Positions 52,605 to 62,089 are shown, counted from the first letter of the stretch. The stretch: DNA of 64,000 bases from Streptomyces sp. PR69 (GCF_026420845.1 NZ_JAOWCB010000018.1:49877-113876), one strand, 5' to 3'. The notes: generated by a model from the letters alone, not told the origin. Numbers and translations: made by a program.

Positions 52605-53709
52605 TTGATCCGAAACTCAAAGGGTTCTATTCGAGGATGTAGCCGACGTGCGGGCCGCCGAAGTAGCCGCGGACGATGTGTGGTTGGCGTTGGCGGCGGT
52701 GGAGGAGCCGGCGGGTCTCGGTGGCGAGTTGGGCCTGGTCGCGGGCCCGGCTGTGCATCGGCAGGCTCCGTTTGAGGTCGGCGTTGACCAGTTCGTCGGG
52801 GTTGAGCTCGGGCGAGTACGACGGCAGGAAGTGCAGCTCGATCCGGTCGGGGTGTTCGGCGAGCCAGGCTCGGACCTTGCGGGAGCGGTGCGCGAAGTGG
52901 CCGACCACCACGAGGCGGACCTTGTGGCCGAAGTGGCCCGCGAGGCGGTCCAGGAAGCGGCACATCACGTCGGCGTCGAAGGTCTCGGTGAACACCATGA
53001 AGTGCATGCGGCCCTTCGTGCTGATCGCGGACATCGCGTTCACCGAGAACCGGTTCCCCGAGCGGCGCACGACGGGGGTGCACCCCTTGGCGCCCCAGGT
53101 GCGGCCGGTGACCTGGTCGGAGCGGATGCCGACCTGGTCGGCGAAGCACCTCGGCGCCCTCGGCCCTCGCCTTCGCGCGGATCGCCGGCCAGGTCTCCTC
53201 CCGCCAGACGCGGACCGCTTCGGCATCCTGCTCGACGGCCCGCTTGTCCGGCCGCTGGAAGGTCAGGCCCCAGCGGCGCAGGTACTTGCCCACGCCCTGC
53301 TCGGTCAGCCGCACCCGGTACACCTTCGCGATCAGATCCCCCACCCCGGCCCGCGTCCACAGCTGCCCGGCCAGCCCCAGGTCACACGGGCGGTGATCCA
53401 GCACGGCCTGCCGGAGCGCCTGCTGCTCGACCGCATCGAGAACCTGGTGCTCGCCGACTCGGCGTCCACGCGGCTGGGCCACAAGCGCCTCGCGCCCGCC
53501 TGCCAGCCACTTCGCCCACCAGTTGTCCACCGCCTTGAGCGAGACCTGGAACACCGCCGCGACATCCTCGCGAGTCCGGCCCGCCACCAACGCTGCCACC
53601 GCCCGCAGCCGAAGGGCCTCCTGCGCCGACGACGACAACTGCCGCGCGTCCCCCACCAGTTCACTCACGCACGGACCAACGACCCTCAACATCTATCGTT
53701 TCGGATCAA
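52605..53709 (-). mobile_element. IS630-family insertion sequence
   Basis: A 1105-base element with 12-base perfect terminal inverted repeats (TTGATCCGAAAC) and TA on both sides (52603-52604 and 53710-53711), the target duplication of IS630/Tc1-mariner elements. It carries one frameshifted transposase gene. It is inserted in codon Tyr of the toxin gene; removing it with one TA restores GACGGCACCTACACCACG in frame. Confidence 0.95.
52627..53692 (-). pseudogene. IS630 transposase, frameshifted
   Basis: The N-terminal frame (HTH: RAVAALVAGRTREDVAAVFQ, KAVDNWWAKW, LRRWGLTFQRPDKRA) runs from ATG 53692 to about 53146, then the match continues in the +1 frame (FADQVGIRSDQVTGRTWG to YFGGPHVGYILE, stop at 52627). 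The shift at 53146 would need loss of two bases or gain of one. The DDE motif has the first D (FADQ) and the E (NPDE), but the second reads VVVGHFAHRS where an Asp is usual before GH. The enzyme is probably inactive. Programmed frameshifting in IS630 elements is normally -1, so that explanation fits less well. Confidence 0.8.
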
Positions 53710-54140
53710 TAGGTGCCGTCGGAGTTCCGGAAGGTCTGTTCGCGCTCCTTACGCGCGTCCTTCAGCTCCTCGCTGCTTTCAGGTTCAAAACCCCGGGGCT
53801 CAGGCGTGACGGGTGCCTGGGTCTCCTCGACGTGCTGAACGTCAGGCAGCTTTGCGGCACCGCCGTCGAGGTCCGGGGAGGGAGTCGGCTGCTCAGCCGC
53901 CAACTGTCCCGGCGCGGTCAGTGCGCCCTTGCGCCCGCCTTCAGCAGCTGCTTGAGTCGCCTCGCCGGACGCCGTGTGCCCGCGTCCTTCGGCGGAGCCC
54001 CAGCGCTGATCGGGGGCGTCCATCCGCCCGACGGCCGAACCGCCGGAACCTCGCGAGGCTGCCAGGACGGTCTGCTCGGAACCGGTCAGTACAGCCATCA
54101 CAAAAGCGACGGCGACAACAAGCGGACGTGCAGTGCGCAC
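53710..54140 (-). pseudogene. N-terminal part of RHS-type toxin gene, separated by IS
   Basis: GTG 54140 (GGGGGGAAG upstream) opens a signal peptide (RTARPLVVAVAFVMAVLTG ... VLAA) and a low-complexity mature N-terminus that ends EELKDARKEREQTFRNSDGTY. The IS then brings a stop codon. With the C-terminal part the rebuilt protein has 330 residues. In full-length Streptomyces RHS proteins the same sequence precedes a large YD-repeat shell; here that shell is missing. Confidence 0.75.
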
Positions 54141-54288
54141 AGGCTTCCCCCCACCAAGCCAACAAGAGAACTGACGTTCTACGACTTGGACAGGAGATCC
54201 ACAAGATGCTCACAGGGTTCCCGCATTCAACGTGAGGAAGATCACTTCACGCTCGGCGGCAAATCGCCCCATTCGGAGCGCTGTTGGT

Positions 54289-54328
54289 CGAGGCCCGCTG
54301 TCACCTTGTGTTGTACAGGCGGGCCTCG
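54289..54328. terminator. Hairpin between secreted-protein gene and toxin gene
   Basis: CGAGGCCCGC (54289) and GCGGGCCTCG (54319) form a 10-bp stem with a 20-base loop, 25 bases after the stop of the minus-strand secreted-protein gene, and 150 bases upstream of the toxin start. Confidence 0.6.
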
Positions 54329-54352
54329 GCCGGGCTCCCAGGGGACTAGTGA

Positions 54353-55039
54353 TCAGCGGAGCTTGTTGACCGCGGTGGTCGTGGTCTGCTTGAAGGCGGA
54401 GACCGGGGCGTCCTTCAGGGTGCCCATGCGGCCCCAGTCGACGAAGGTCACCGTGTTGCCGTCGCGGCCGATGCCGTGGAGGTTGACGCTCATTCCGGCC
54501 TGCGGCCGGGCGAAGTAGGTGCCGTAGGCGTGGGCGCCCTCTTCGACCGGGAGGTGGCCGTAGTCGTCCCAGGCCGCCGTGGAGCCGGGGTTGGCGCGCA
54601 GCCAGTCGGCCGCGCAGTCGGCGACGGCCTTGTTGGCCGCGGTGGCGAGGCGCTCGGCGGCGCGGGCGTTCGGCGTCACCACGGTGACCTGGAGGGCTTC
54701 TGCGTCGAGGTCCGTGCGGAAGGTGCGGTGCCAGGTCGCGCCGTTGGCCGGGAGGACGTCCTCCAGGCAGAGCACCGGGGACTCCGGCATGCCCTTGGTG
54801 ACCTTGCCCGCGTACCAGGGCGTGCCCTCGACGGGCGGCAGGTCCTTCGCGGCGAGGAAGCCGGGGGCAGCGGCCGCCGCGCGCTTCGCGGGCTGCTGCT
54901 GCGGCTGGTGCGGCTGGTGCGGCTGCGCCTGGACCTCGCTCGCCACGGTCACCGCGAGGGTGCCGGCCACGACCGCGCTCACGGCGGCGGCGAGGGTGGT
55001 ACGGGCGATGGTGCGGGCGTTGCTGCGTGCCGTGGTCAT
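54353..55039 (-). CDS. Secreted PknH-like sensor-domain protein
   Basis: A 228-residue protein with a signal sequence (RTIARTTLAAAVSAVVAGTLAV) and a histidine/glutamine/proline-rich linker, then a domain with GTPWYAGKVTKGMPESPVLC, TWHRTFRTDLDAEALQVTV, and two cysteines (VLCLED and VADCAADWL) that could form a disulfide. The pattern resembles the extracellular PknH-like sensor domain family of actinobacteria. Ligand unknown. ATG 55039 has GGGGA upstream. It is divergent from the membrane HTH protein next door, which may be a functional partner. Confidence 0.65.
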   Translation of the reverse strand: MTTARSNARTIARTTLAAAVSAVVAGTLAVTVASEVQAQPHQPHQPQQQPAKRAAAAAPGFLAAKDLPPVEGTPWYAGKVTKGMPESPVLCLEDVLPANGATWHRTFRTDLDAEALQVTVVTPNARAAERLATAANKAVADCAADWLRANPGSTAAWDDYGHLPVEEGAHAYGTYFARPQAGMSVNLHGIGRDGNTVTFVDWGRMGTLKDAPVSAFKQTTTTAVNKLR

Positions 55040-55271
55040 GGGCGTGTTTCCCCGTTTCTGATGAGTCGGATGGGGCTGTGTCGTTCGGTGGTTCCAGACT
55101 GGGCGGCGGGTCGGCCGCGGCGCAATGACCGCCGCCCAGTGCGGTACGCCTGGAACGGCTGCGCGTACTCTGGCCTGCGGAAACGCCAACTGCCTGGAAC
55201 GCGTGGCGGAACGGCGGAACGCCCAGGGACGGTGTGGGACACGGCAGTGAGACGGGGAGGGTGACAGCGGA

Positions 55272-56519
55272 ATGGACCGTTCCGAGAAGGTGCCCGAGAA
55301 GACGCCTGAGAAGACATCCGAGGAGATCGCCGCGTTCGCGGAGCGGCTGCGCGAGCTGAAGGAGCGCTCCGGCCGCAGCTACGGTGCGCTGGCGGCGCAG
55401 CTCCATATCAGCACGTCCACGCTGCACCGGTACTGCCATGGGCGGGCCGTGCCCTCCGGCTATGCGCCGGTCGAGCGGCTGGCCCGGCTGTGCGGAGCGT
55501 CGGCGGCCGAGCGGATGGAGCTGCACCAGCGGTGGGTGCTGGCGTCCGCCGTCCGCGACCGCGCGGAGAGCGGAGGGCGTCCCCAGGGGGAGGCGACGGC
55601 TCCGGACGCGGACCCCGGTACGGATGCCGGCCGGGGCGCTGCGCCGGACACCGTCCCGCAGACCGGCACGCGCACCAGCCTCCCGCCGGACACGCCGGCG
55701 GCGTCGGGCGCCCGCCGTCGGCTCCGGCCCCGTACGCGGATACTCGCCGCCGCTCTCGCGACCGTCGCCGTGGTCGTCGGCGGGGTCGTCGCCGTCGAGT
55801 TGGCGGAGAGTGATGCGGAGACGGGTGCGGAGAGGGACGCGGGGGAAGGGCGCACGCCCGCGGCTGAGGCGGCGCCCGCCCCCGAGAGGCCGCCGCTCTC
55901 CTGGTCCGCGGACAGCCATGTCTGGGCTTCCGGCTGCGGGCATACGTATCTCGTCGACCGCGCCCCCGCCGATGTGCCGCCGCCGCCCGTCGCCCAGGAC
56001 GCCCGGAAGTGGGCGGCAGACCTCGGCGCGGTGCACGGCGGGGACGCCATCACCCGGGTGACGGTGCGTCCGGCGAAGGACGCCGGGCCCGTCGTCGTAC
56101 AGGAGCTGCATATACGGGTGACGGAGCGCCGTGAGCCGCTGCCGTGGACGGCCTACGCCATGGACCAGGGCTGCGGCGGGGCGCTCACTCCGGCCGTGTA
56201 CAAGGTGGATCTGGACGCGGACCGGCCCGTCGCCCGGCCGGTCGACGGGGTCGAGGTGTCCGGCGCCACCGGTGAGGTGAAGGAGCTGCCCGCTCCGCGG
56301 CTGCCCTATCAGGTGAGGGCCGACGATCCGCTGGTGCTGCGCGTCGAGGCGCAGACCGCCCGCTGTGACTGCGACTGGTATCTGGAGCTGACCTGGACGA
56401 GCGGGGAGCGGAAGGGCGTGCTGCGCGTCGACGACGGCGGCAGGCCGTTCCGCACCAGCGCGGTCAGCCCCGGCGGCGGGTACTGGTACGCCGGGGAGCA
56501 GGGCTGGACCCGCTCATGA
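55272..56519 (+). CDS. Membrane-anchored HTH protein with extracellular domain
   Basis: A 415-residue protein: a cytoplasmic XRE-type HTH (residues ~20-80: LRELKERSGRSYGALAAQL, STSTLHRYCHGRAVP), a proline/threonine-rich linker, a single membrane helix near 155-178 (ILAAALATVAVVVGGVVAV), and an outside domain with paired cysteines (ASGCGHTYLVD, DQGCGGALT, ARCDCDWYLEL). This one-component type is frequent in Streptomyces; it may transmit an external signal or simply tether DNA. ATG with a weak ribosome site. Convergent with glgP. Confidence 0.85.
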   Translation: MDRSEKVPEKTPEKTSEEIAAFAERLRELKERSGRSYGALAAQLHISTSTLHRYCHGRAVPSGYAPVERLARLCGASAAERMELHQRWVLASAVRDRAESGGRPQGEATAPDADPGTDAGRGAAPDTVPQTGTRTSLPPDTPAASGARRRLRPRTRILAAALATVAVVVGGVVAVELAESDAETGAERDAGEGRTPAAEAAPAPERPPLSWSADSHVWASGCGHTYLVDRAPADVPPPPVAQDARKWAADLGAVHGGDAITRVTVRPAKDAGPVVVQELHIRVTERREPLPWTAYAMDQGCGGALTPAVYKVDLDADRPVARPVDGVEVSGATGEVKELPAPRLPYQVRADDPLVLRVEAQTARCDCDWYLELTWTSGERKGVLRVDDGGRPFRTSAVSPGGGYWYAGEQGWTRS

Positions 56520-56605
56520 CCCGCCCACAAACCGCCCATGAGCAACCCGCCGACCGGCCACGAGCCGCCCCTGGCCGCGCCCAACCGGCCCCGCCGGCCG
56601 CCCGG

Positions 56606-59380
56606 TCAGCGCATCAGCACCCCCGCCCCCTCCCCCACGGCCTCCGTCGGCAGCGCCACCAGCCCGAGATCTGCGCTCGACGCGAGAAGCCGGTGGGCCG
56701 GGAGGATGCGGACGGTGTAACCGAAGGGGCCGGTGCGGTCCAGGGCCAGCGGGCCCTCGTACACCCAGCGGCCCTCCAGATCGGGCCCGCCCGCCGGTTT
56801 CAGCGGGAAGGTGTGGGCGTCGCCGATGGTGTCGTCGGAGTCGACGCGGCCCGCGACGGCCTGCACCTCGACGTCGTCCGGCCGCAGCGCGCCCAGCGTG
56901 ACGCGCACCCGCAGCGACAGAGTGGCGCCCAGCTCGGCCGTTCCGGCGGCGGCTGACTGGTCGAGGGCCTCGACATGGTCGATCCCCACCCGCGGCCAGG
57001 CCTCGCGGACCGCCGCCTTCCAGGCTGCCAGCTCCCGCGCGGCGTCCGCGTCCAGCGCCCGGTGGGCCTGCGCGGCGGGCGCGTACAGCCGCTCGACATA
57101 CTCACGCACCATGCGCCCCGCGAGCACCTTGGGCCCGAGGCAGGTGAGCGTCCTGCGGACCATCTCGATCCAGCGGCCGGGCAGCCCGTTCGCGCCCCGG
57201 TCGTAGAAGCGCGGCGCGACCCGCTCCTCGATCAGTTTGTAGAGCGCGGCCGCCTCCAGGTCGTCGCGCCGCTCCTCGTCCGTGGCGGAGCCGTCGGCGG
57301 TGGGGATGGCCCAGCCGAAGTCCGGCTCGAACCACTCGTCCCACCAGCCGTCCAGCACCGACAGATTGAGGCAGCCGTTCAGCGCGGCCTTCATTCCGCT
57401 GGTGCCGCAGGCCTCCAGCGGCCGCAGCGGATTGTTGAGCCAGACATCGCAGCCTGGGTACAGCTTCTGCGCCATGCCCATGCCGTAGTCGGGCAGGAAG
57501 ACGATCCGGTGGCGTACGGCCGGGTCGTCGGCGAACCGCACCAGCTCCTGCACCAGCCGCTTGCCGCTGTCGTCCGCCGGGTGGGCCTTGCCCGCGACGA
57601 CGATCTGCACCGGGCGCGTCGGATGCAGCAGCAGTTCGGCCAGCCGCTCGCGGTCGCGCAGCATCAGGGTGAGCCGTTTGTACGAGGGCACCCGGCGGGC
57701 GAAGCCGACGGTGAGGACGTCCGGGTCGAGCACCGAGTCGATCCAGCCCAGCTCCGCGGCCCCGGCGCCGCGCTGCCGCCAGGCGGCGTGCAGCCGCCGC
57801 CGCACCTCGTGCACCAGCTGTTCGCGCAGTTCGCGGCGGAGCTCCCAGATGTCGTCGTCCGGGATGTCGGCGACGGCGTCCCAGCGCTCCGCGGCCCCGA
57901 CCGCCAGCTTGTCCTCGGCGCGGCCCAGGCCGATCTGGCGGGCGCCGAGGCGCAGCACCTCCGGGGCGACCCAGGTGGGGGCGTGCACGCCGTTGGTGAT
58001 GGAGGTGATGGGGACCTCCTGCGGGTCGAAGCCCGGCCAGAGGCCCGCGAACATGGCGCGGCTGACGGAGCCGTGGAGGGTGGAGACGCCGTTGGCGCGC
58101 TGCGCCAGGCGCAGCCCCATCACGGCCATGTTGAAGAGCTTGGCGTCGCCGCCCGGATAGGTCTCCCGCCCGAGCGCCAGAATCTTCTCGACCGGCACGC
58201 CGTCCAGTTCCGCGCCGTCGCCGAAGTGGCGGGCGACCAGCTCGCGGTCGAAGCGGTCGATGCCGGCGGGGACGGGTGTGTGGGTGGTGAAGACCGTTCC
58301 GGCGCGTACGGCTTCGAGCGCGGCGGCGAAGTCCAGGCCCGCGCCGCCCTCCTCGGGGGCGAGCGCCAGCTCCCTGATCCGCTCCAGGCCGAGGAAGCCG
58401 GCGTGCCCTTCGTTGGTGTGGAACACCTCGGGCGCGGGGTGGCCGGTGAGCCGGCAGTACGCCCGTACGGCGCGGACGCCGCCGATGCCCAGCAGCATCT
58501 CCTGGAGCAGCCGGTGCTCGCTGCCGCCGCCGTAGAGCCGGTCGGTGACATTGCGTTCGCCCGGGCCGTTCTCCTCGACACCCGAGTCAAGCATCAGCAG
58601 CGGGACACGGCCGACCTGGGCGACCCAGATCTGGGCGTGCAGCGCGCGGTCGCCGGGCAGGGTGAGGGCGATGCGGCAGGGCGCGCCGCCCTCCTCGCGC
58701 AGCAGGCGGAGGGGGAGTTCGTTGGGGTCGAGCAGCGGATAGTGCTCCTGCTGCCAGCCGTCGCGGGACAGGGACTGGCGGAAGTAGCCATGGCGGTAGA
58801 GCAGTCCGACGCCGATCAGGGGGACGCCCAGGTCGCTGGCGGCCTTGAGGTGGTCGCCGGCGAGGATGCCAAGGCCGCCGGAGTACTGGGGCAGCGCCGC
58901 GGTGACGCCGAATTCGGGTGAGAAGTAGGCGATGGCGGACGGGAACTCCCCGCTGTCGCCGCCGGACCGGTCGGACCGGTCGGACGGGCCGGACGGGCCG
59001 GACGGGCCGGAACCGCCGGAACCGCCGACCCGGCCGGATGAGGCGGCTGGGGCAGACGGGCCGGATGCGCCTCCCGTGACCGCGCTGTGCTGCTGGTACC
59101 ACCTGCGGCCGTGCAGATAGTCGTCCAGATCGCCGGCCACGACGGCCAGCCGGCGCAGGAATCGCCGGTCGCCTGCCAGTTCGGCCAGACGTGCGGCGGG
59201 CACGGCGCCCAGCAGCCGTACGGGGTCATGGCCGGACGCCTTCCAGCCCCCGGGGTCGACGGCCTGGAAGAGGTCGCGGGTCTCGGTGTGCCAGGACCAG
59301 CGCAGATTGCGGGCCAGGTCGCTGAGCGGGCGGAGCGGTTCGGGCAGGACGGGGCGGACGGTGAATCGACGGATTGCCTT
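56606..59380 (-). CDS. glgP: Alpha-glucan (glycogen/maltodextrin) phosphorylase
   Basis: GlgP releases glucose-1-phosphate from alpha-1,4-glucans. The 924-residue GT35 enzyme starts MKAIRRFTVRPVLPEPLRPL (GTG 59380, with GAAGG upstream). It has FSPEFGVTAALPQYSGGLGIL, HTNEGHAGFL, TTHTPVPAGIDRF and the PLP lysine K664 in GTSGMKAALNG. A glycine/serine-rich insertion encoded by 9-base tandem repeats (58977-59030) is inserted after about residue 120 and is probably a flexible loop. The C-terminal ~90 residues form a beta-sandwich. Works with GlgX. The upstream frame to 59413 has no ribosome site. Confidence 0.95.
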   Translation of the reverse strand, partial: KAIRRFTVRPVLPEPLRPLSDLARNLRWSWHTETRDLFQAVDPGGWKASGHDPVRLLGAVPAARLAELAGDRRFLRRLAVVAGDLDDYLHGRRWYQQHSAVTGGASGPSAPAASSGRVGGSGGSGPSGPSGPSDRSDRSGGDSGEFPSAIAYFSPEFGVTAALPQYSGGLGILAGDHLKAASDLGVPLIGVGLLYRHGYFRQSLSRDGWQQEHYPLLDPNELPLRLLREEGGAPCRIALTLPGDRALHAQIWVAQVGRVPLLMLDSGVEENGPGERNVTDRLYGGGSEHRLLQEMLLGIGGVRAVRAYCRLTGHPAPEVFHTNEGHAGFLGLERIRELALAPEEGGAGLDFAAALEAVRAGTVFTTHTPVPAGIDRFDRELVARHFGDGAELDGVPVEKILALGRETYPGGDAKLFNMAVMGLRLAQRANGVSTLHGSVSRAMFAGLWPGFDPQEVPITSITNGVHAPTWVAPEVLRLGARQIGLGRAEDKLAVGAAERWDAVADIPDDDIWELRRELREQLVHEVRRRLHAAWRQRGAGAAELGWIDSVLDPDVLTVGFARRVPSYKRLTLMLRDRERLAELLLHPTRPVQIVVAGKAHPADDSGKRLVQELVRFADDPAVRHRIVFLPDYGMGMAQKLYPGCDVWLNNPLRPLEACGTSGMKAALNGCLNLSVLDGWWDEWFEPDFGWAIPTADGSATDEERRDDLEAAALYKLIEERVAPRFYDRGANGLPGRWIEMVRRTLTCLGPKVLAGRMVREYVERLYAPAAQAHRALDADAARELAAWKAAVREAWPRVGIDHVEALDQSAAAGTAELGATLSLRVRVTLGALRPDDVEVQAVAGRVDSDDTIGDAHTFPLKPAGGPDLEGRWVYEGPLALDRTGPFGYTVRILPAHRLLASSADLGLVALPTEAVGEGAGVLMR

Positions 59381-59561
59381 CACGGGTTCCACCTTCGCAG
59401 GGGAGGTACGCATCCGAGGGGACGCACGGCGGTGTGCGTCGCGCCGTCACCCGACGGTAATGGCACCTGACCCCGGCAACCACGGCGCGCGGCCGTACGC
59501 CCGGCGCATCACGGGGAGCGCGAGGAGGGGCACAGGGCCTGAGCACGCGCCCCACGCGTGC

Positions 59562-60896
59562 TCACGGAAGCGATCGCGGGGTGAGCCGGTAGGGCGAGCC
59601 CTGGTTGACGGTCTGCGGGTCGAAGGCGCCGGTCGCGGCGTAGCGGGCGGCGATCCGGGCCAGCTCGTCGGGCGGGATCACATCATGGACGTCGGCGAAG
59701 CCGCCGGGCGCGCGCTCATGGGCGAGGTTGATGACGACCTCGGGGCCCAGCTGCCGGTTCGCCCGCTGCAGCTCGGTCATCGCGGGCCTGCGGTCGGCCT
59801 CGTACCGGGCCAGGGCGACGGCCGGGTCGGGGTTGAGGGCCATGGCGTACCCCAGGGCCCTGCCGTCGACGATGGACTGGGTCGCGCCGTTGGAGCCGAT
59901 CGGGTACATGGCGTGCGCCGCGTCGCCGATCAGGGTGGTGCGGCCCAGGGTCCAGCGCTCCAGCGGCTCGCGGTCGACCATCGGGTACTCATACGCCGCG
60001 TCGGCCGCCTTGAGGACCTCGGGGACGCTGACGCCGTCGAACTCCCAGCCCTCGTAGTAGGGCAGGATCTGCGCGACGGGTACGGGCCGGTTCCAGTCCC
60101 CGTACGCGTAGGCCCTGCGGTCTCCGCGTTCTCCGCGCGTAGCGTGTGCGGCGCGCGCCTCGGGCACATCGTCGGCCGGGATGGCGAGGGCCCAGTTGAC
60201 CAGCGTGTCGCCCGTCGCCGGGTCCGGCTCGCTCATCGGGTAGACGACCGCCTTCTGCCGGTCGTCGCCCGCGATGAGCATGAAGTCGCCCGCCGCGGCG
60301 GCGGGCATGCGGGAGACTCCGCGCCAGACGAGCATCCCGTTCCACGGCGGGGCCCCCTCGCGCGGATTGAGCGCGGCGCGCACCGCCGAGCGTATGCCGT
60401 CGGCGCCGATCAGCACATCCGGCTCCAGGCAGGTCCTGGCGCGCTGCTCGCCGTCCCGGTGCTCCAGCTGGACGCGTGCCCCGCCGTCCGGGAGGGTGTC
60501 GACGCCGGTGACGCGGACGCCCGGCACCAGCGCGGCGCGGCCGAGCCGCCGGACGACGGCGCCGGCGAGCACGGACTGGAGTTCGGCGCGGGCGATCGAC
60601 AGCTGCGGCCAGTGGTACCCGGCGTCCATGCCGCGCGCCTCGCGCGAGATGAGGGCGCCGCTGCGGTGGTAGTAGCGCAGCTCCCGGGTGCGTACGGCGC
60701 GCTCTTCGAGGGGGTCGAGCAGGCCGAGCGCGTCGAGTTCGCGCACGGCGTTGGGCATGATGTTCAGCCCCGCGCCGACGGGCAGGCTCTCCCGGGCGGC
60801 CTCGACGACGGTGATCCGCTCAAATCCGGCGGTGTGCAGGGACAGCGCCGCGGTGAGCCCGGCGATGCCGCCGCCGGCGATAAGGATCTGGGGCAT
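59562..60896 (-). CDS. PhzS-like flavin-dependent monooxygenase
   Basis: A 444-residue class A flavoprotein hydroxylase. FAD-binding GGGIAG (residues 8-13) follows ILIA; GADGIRS and the second FAD motif DAAHAMYPIGSNGATQ (D325 region) are present. The MYPIGSNGA variant is typical of PhzS-type enzymes (phenazine hydroxylation) and related aromatic hydroxylases. It uses NAD(P)H and O2; substrate unknown. ATG 60896 has AGGAGG 10 bases upstream. Its gene is 71 bases after a PrnB-type gene on the same strand, which points to a shared pathway. Confidence 0.85.
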   Translation of the reverse strand: MPQILIAGGGIAGLTAALSLHTAGFERITVVEAARESLPVGAGLNIMPNAVRELDALGLLDPLEERAVRTRELRYYHRSGALISREARGMDAGYHWPQLSIARAELQSVLAGAVVRRLGRAALVPGVRVTGVDTLPDGGARVQLEHRDGEQRARTCLEPDVLIGADGIRSAVRAALNPREGAPPWNGMLVWRGVSRMPAAAAGDFMLIAGDDRQKAVVYPMSEPDPATGDTLVNWALAIPADDVPEARAAHATRGERGDRRAYAYGDWNRPVPVAQILPYYEGWEFDGVSVPEVLKAADAAYEYPMVDREPLERWTLGRTTLIGDAAHAMYPIGSNGATQSIVDGRALGYAMALNPDPAVALARYEADRRPAMTELQRANRQLGPEVVINLAHERAPGGFADVHDVIPPDELARIAARYAATGAFDPQTVNQGSPYRLTPRSLP

Positions 60897-60967
60897 GGGG
60901 GTCGGACCTCCTGGGACGGTCATGCGGGCGGCGGCACGGCCGGCGGCCGCGCCGGGGAGCGGCTCGG

Positions 60968-62089
60968 TCAGGCGGCGCGGGGGCCGGGGACGGACGCGGA
61001 CCGGCGCACCAGGGTCTCGTTGTCCCGGGTCAGGTCGAGCACGGAGCGCAGCAGCTCGATCGGCGCGCCGCCGCTGCCCGCGTCGTACAGCCGCACCTCG
61101 TCGGCGTACGCCTTGCGGGCGATGGTGAGATGGCGGGCGCGGAAGGTCTTGAGGATGCGCAGCACACGCGCCAGGGAGACGGCCGAGGCGGCCAGCTGGG
61201 GCGGCAGCCGGTGGGCGGACTCCCAGCTGAGGGCGGCGGAGAGCTTGGAGACGGCGGAGACGCCGCCCTTGTGCGCGTGGTAGTGGGCGCGCCAGGAGGG
61301 GAGGCTGTACTGCACCGAGTCGTCGAGGAAGGCGTTGTACTCGGCGTTGCCGCGGTCGCACTGCCAGAGCGTCAGATCGACCAGCCAGAGGGGCACCTGC
61401 GCGGCGGCGGGGCCCAGGTAGACGCGGCCCGCGACGTCGATCTCCTCGAAGTAGGAGCGCATCCGCCGGGCGAAGAAGACCGGTGAGACCCGGTCGACGG
61501 TGAAGTCGATGGCCTCGACCATGGACTGCACCTGCTGGGCGATGCGGTCGAGGGTGAGGGCGAAGCCGGCTTCGTACGGTTCGCGGCGGGCCAGCTCCGC
61601 GCAGCTGCCGAGGGCGGCGACGAGGTTGGGGAAGACCATGCGGACCGCGTCCTGGAGATTGCCCTCCATGGGGTCTGAGGTGTACATCCGCTGGCGGCGG
61701 CCGAGGGGGTTCCAGGCGGTGTAGTGGTGGACGGTGTCGCGCGGCACCATGTCGGTGCGCCGCCCCAGCTCTTCGAGGACGGGCAGCACTTCGGGCACGG
61801 CGGCGACCGGCTGCACGCCGTGCCGCTTGAGCGAGCCGAGGAGGATGCCGAGGTCCCGCATGGCGGCGAGCGCGTCGACGACCCCGAGCGCCGCCACCCG
61901 TTCGGGCGACGGCACCAGGGCGCGCAGGGCGACGGTGAGCGCGGGCACGTCGGCGTCGGCGTTCATGGCGGGAACGGCGGCGAGGACCGGGTCGGCGGCG
62001 AGCGGATCGGCGGCGCGTATCTCGGCGATGCGGTAGCGCGGTTCGCCGCGCAGATCGGGACCGGGCGTGGCCAGGTCGTACAGCGTCAC
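60968..62089 (-). CDS. PrnB-type (DUF1864) IDO-superfamily haem protein
   Basis: A 373-residue protein like PrnB, the haem enzyme that rearranges 7-chlorotryptophan in pyrrolnitrin synthesis. Family features are MRDLGILLGSLKRHGVQP, DTVHHYTAWNPLG, RRQRMYTSDPMEG and SFxEEID-like RSYFEEIDVAG. The stretch FRARHLTIARKAYADEV (H320) aligns with the haem-ligand helix of human IDO1, and H320 is close to H313 of Pseudomonas PrnB. No tryptophan halogenase, PrnC or PrnD is in the window, so the substrate need not be chlorinated. GTG start at 62089. The longer frame upstream overlaps the MFS gene. Confidence 0.8.
   Translation of the reverse strand: MTLYDLATPGPDLRGEPRYRIAEIRAADPLAADPVLAAVPAMNADADVPALTVALRALVPSPERVAALGVVDALAAMRDLGILLGSLKRHGVQPVAAVPEVLPVLEELGRRTDMVPRDTVHHYTAWNPLGRRQRMYTSDPMEGNLQDAVRMVFPNLVAALGSCAELARREPYEAGFALTLDRIAQQVQSMVEAIDFTVDRVSPVFFARRMRSYFEEIDVAGRVYLGPAAAQVPLWLVDLTLWQCDRGNAEYNAFLDDSVQYSLPSWRAHYHAHKGGVSAVSKLSAALSWESAHRLPPQLAASAVSLARVLRILKTFRARHLTIARKAYADEVRLYDAGSGGAPIELLRSVLDLTRDNETLVRRSASVPGPRAA

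Noticed and set aside
53146..53226. Programmed frameshift in the IS630 transposase
   Set aside because: The change is +1, there is no A-rich slippery site, and the second Asp is also lost, so decay is the better reading.
54210..56111. 633-residue minus-strand open frame
   Set aside because: It lies antisense to the membrane HTH gene and out of frame with the secreted-protein gene.
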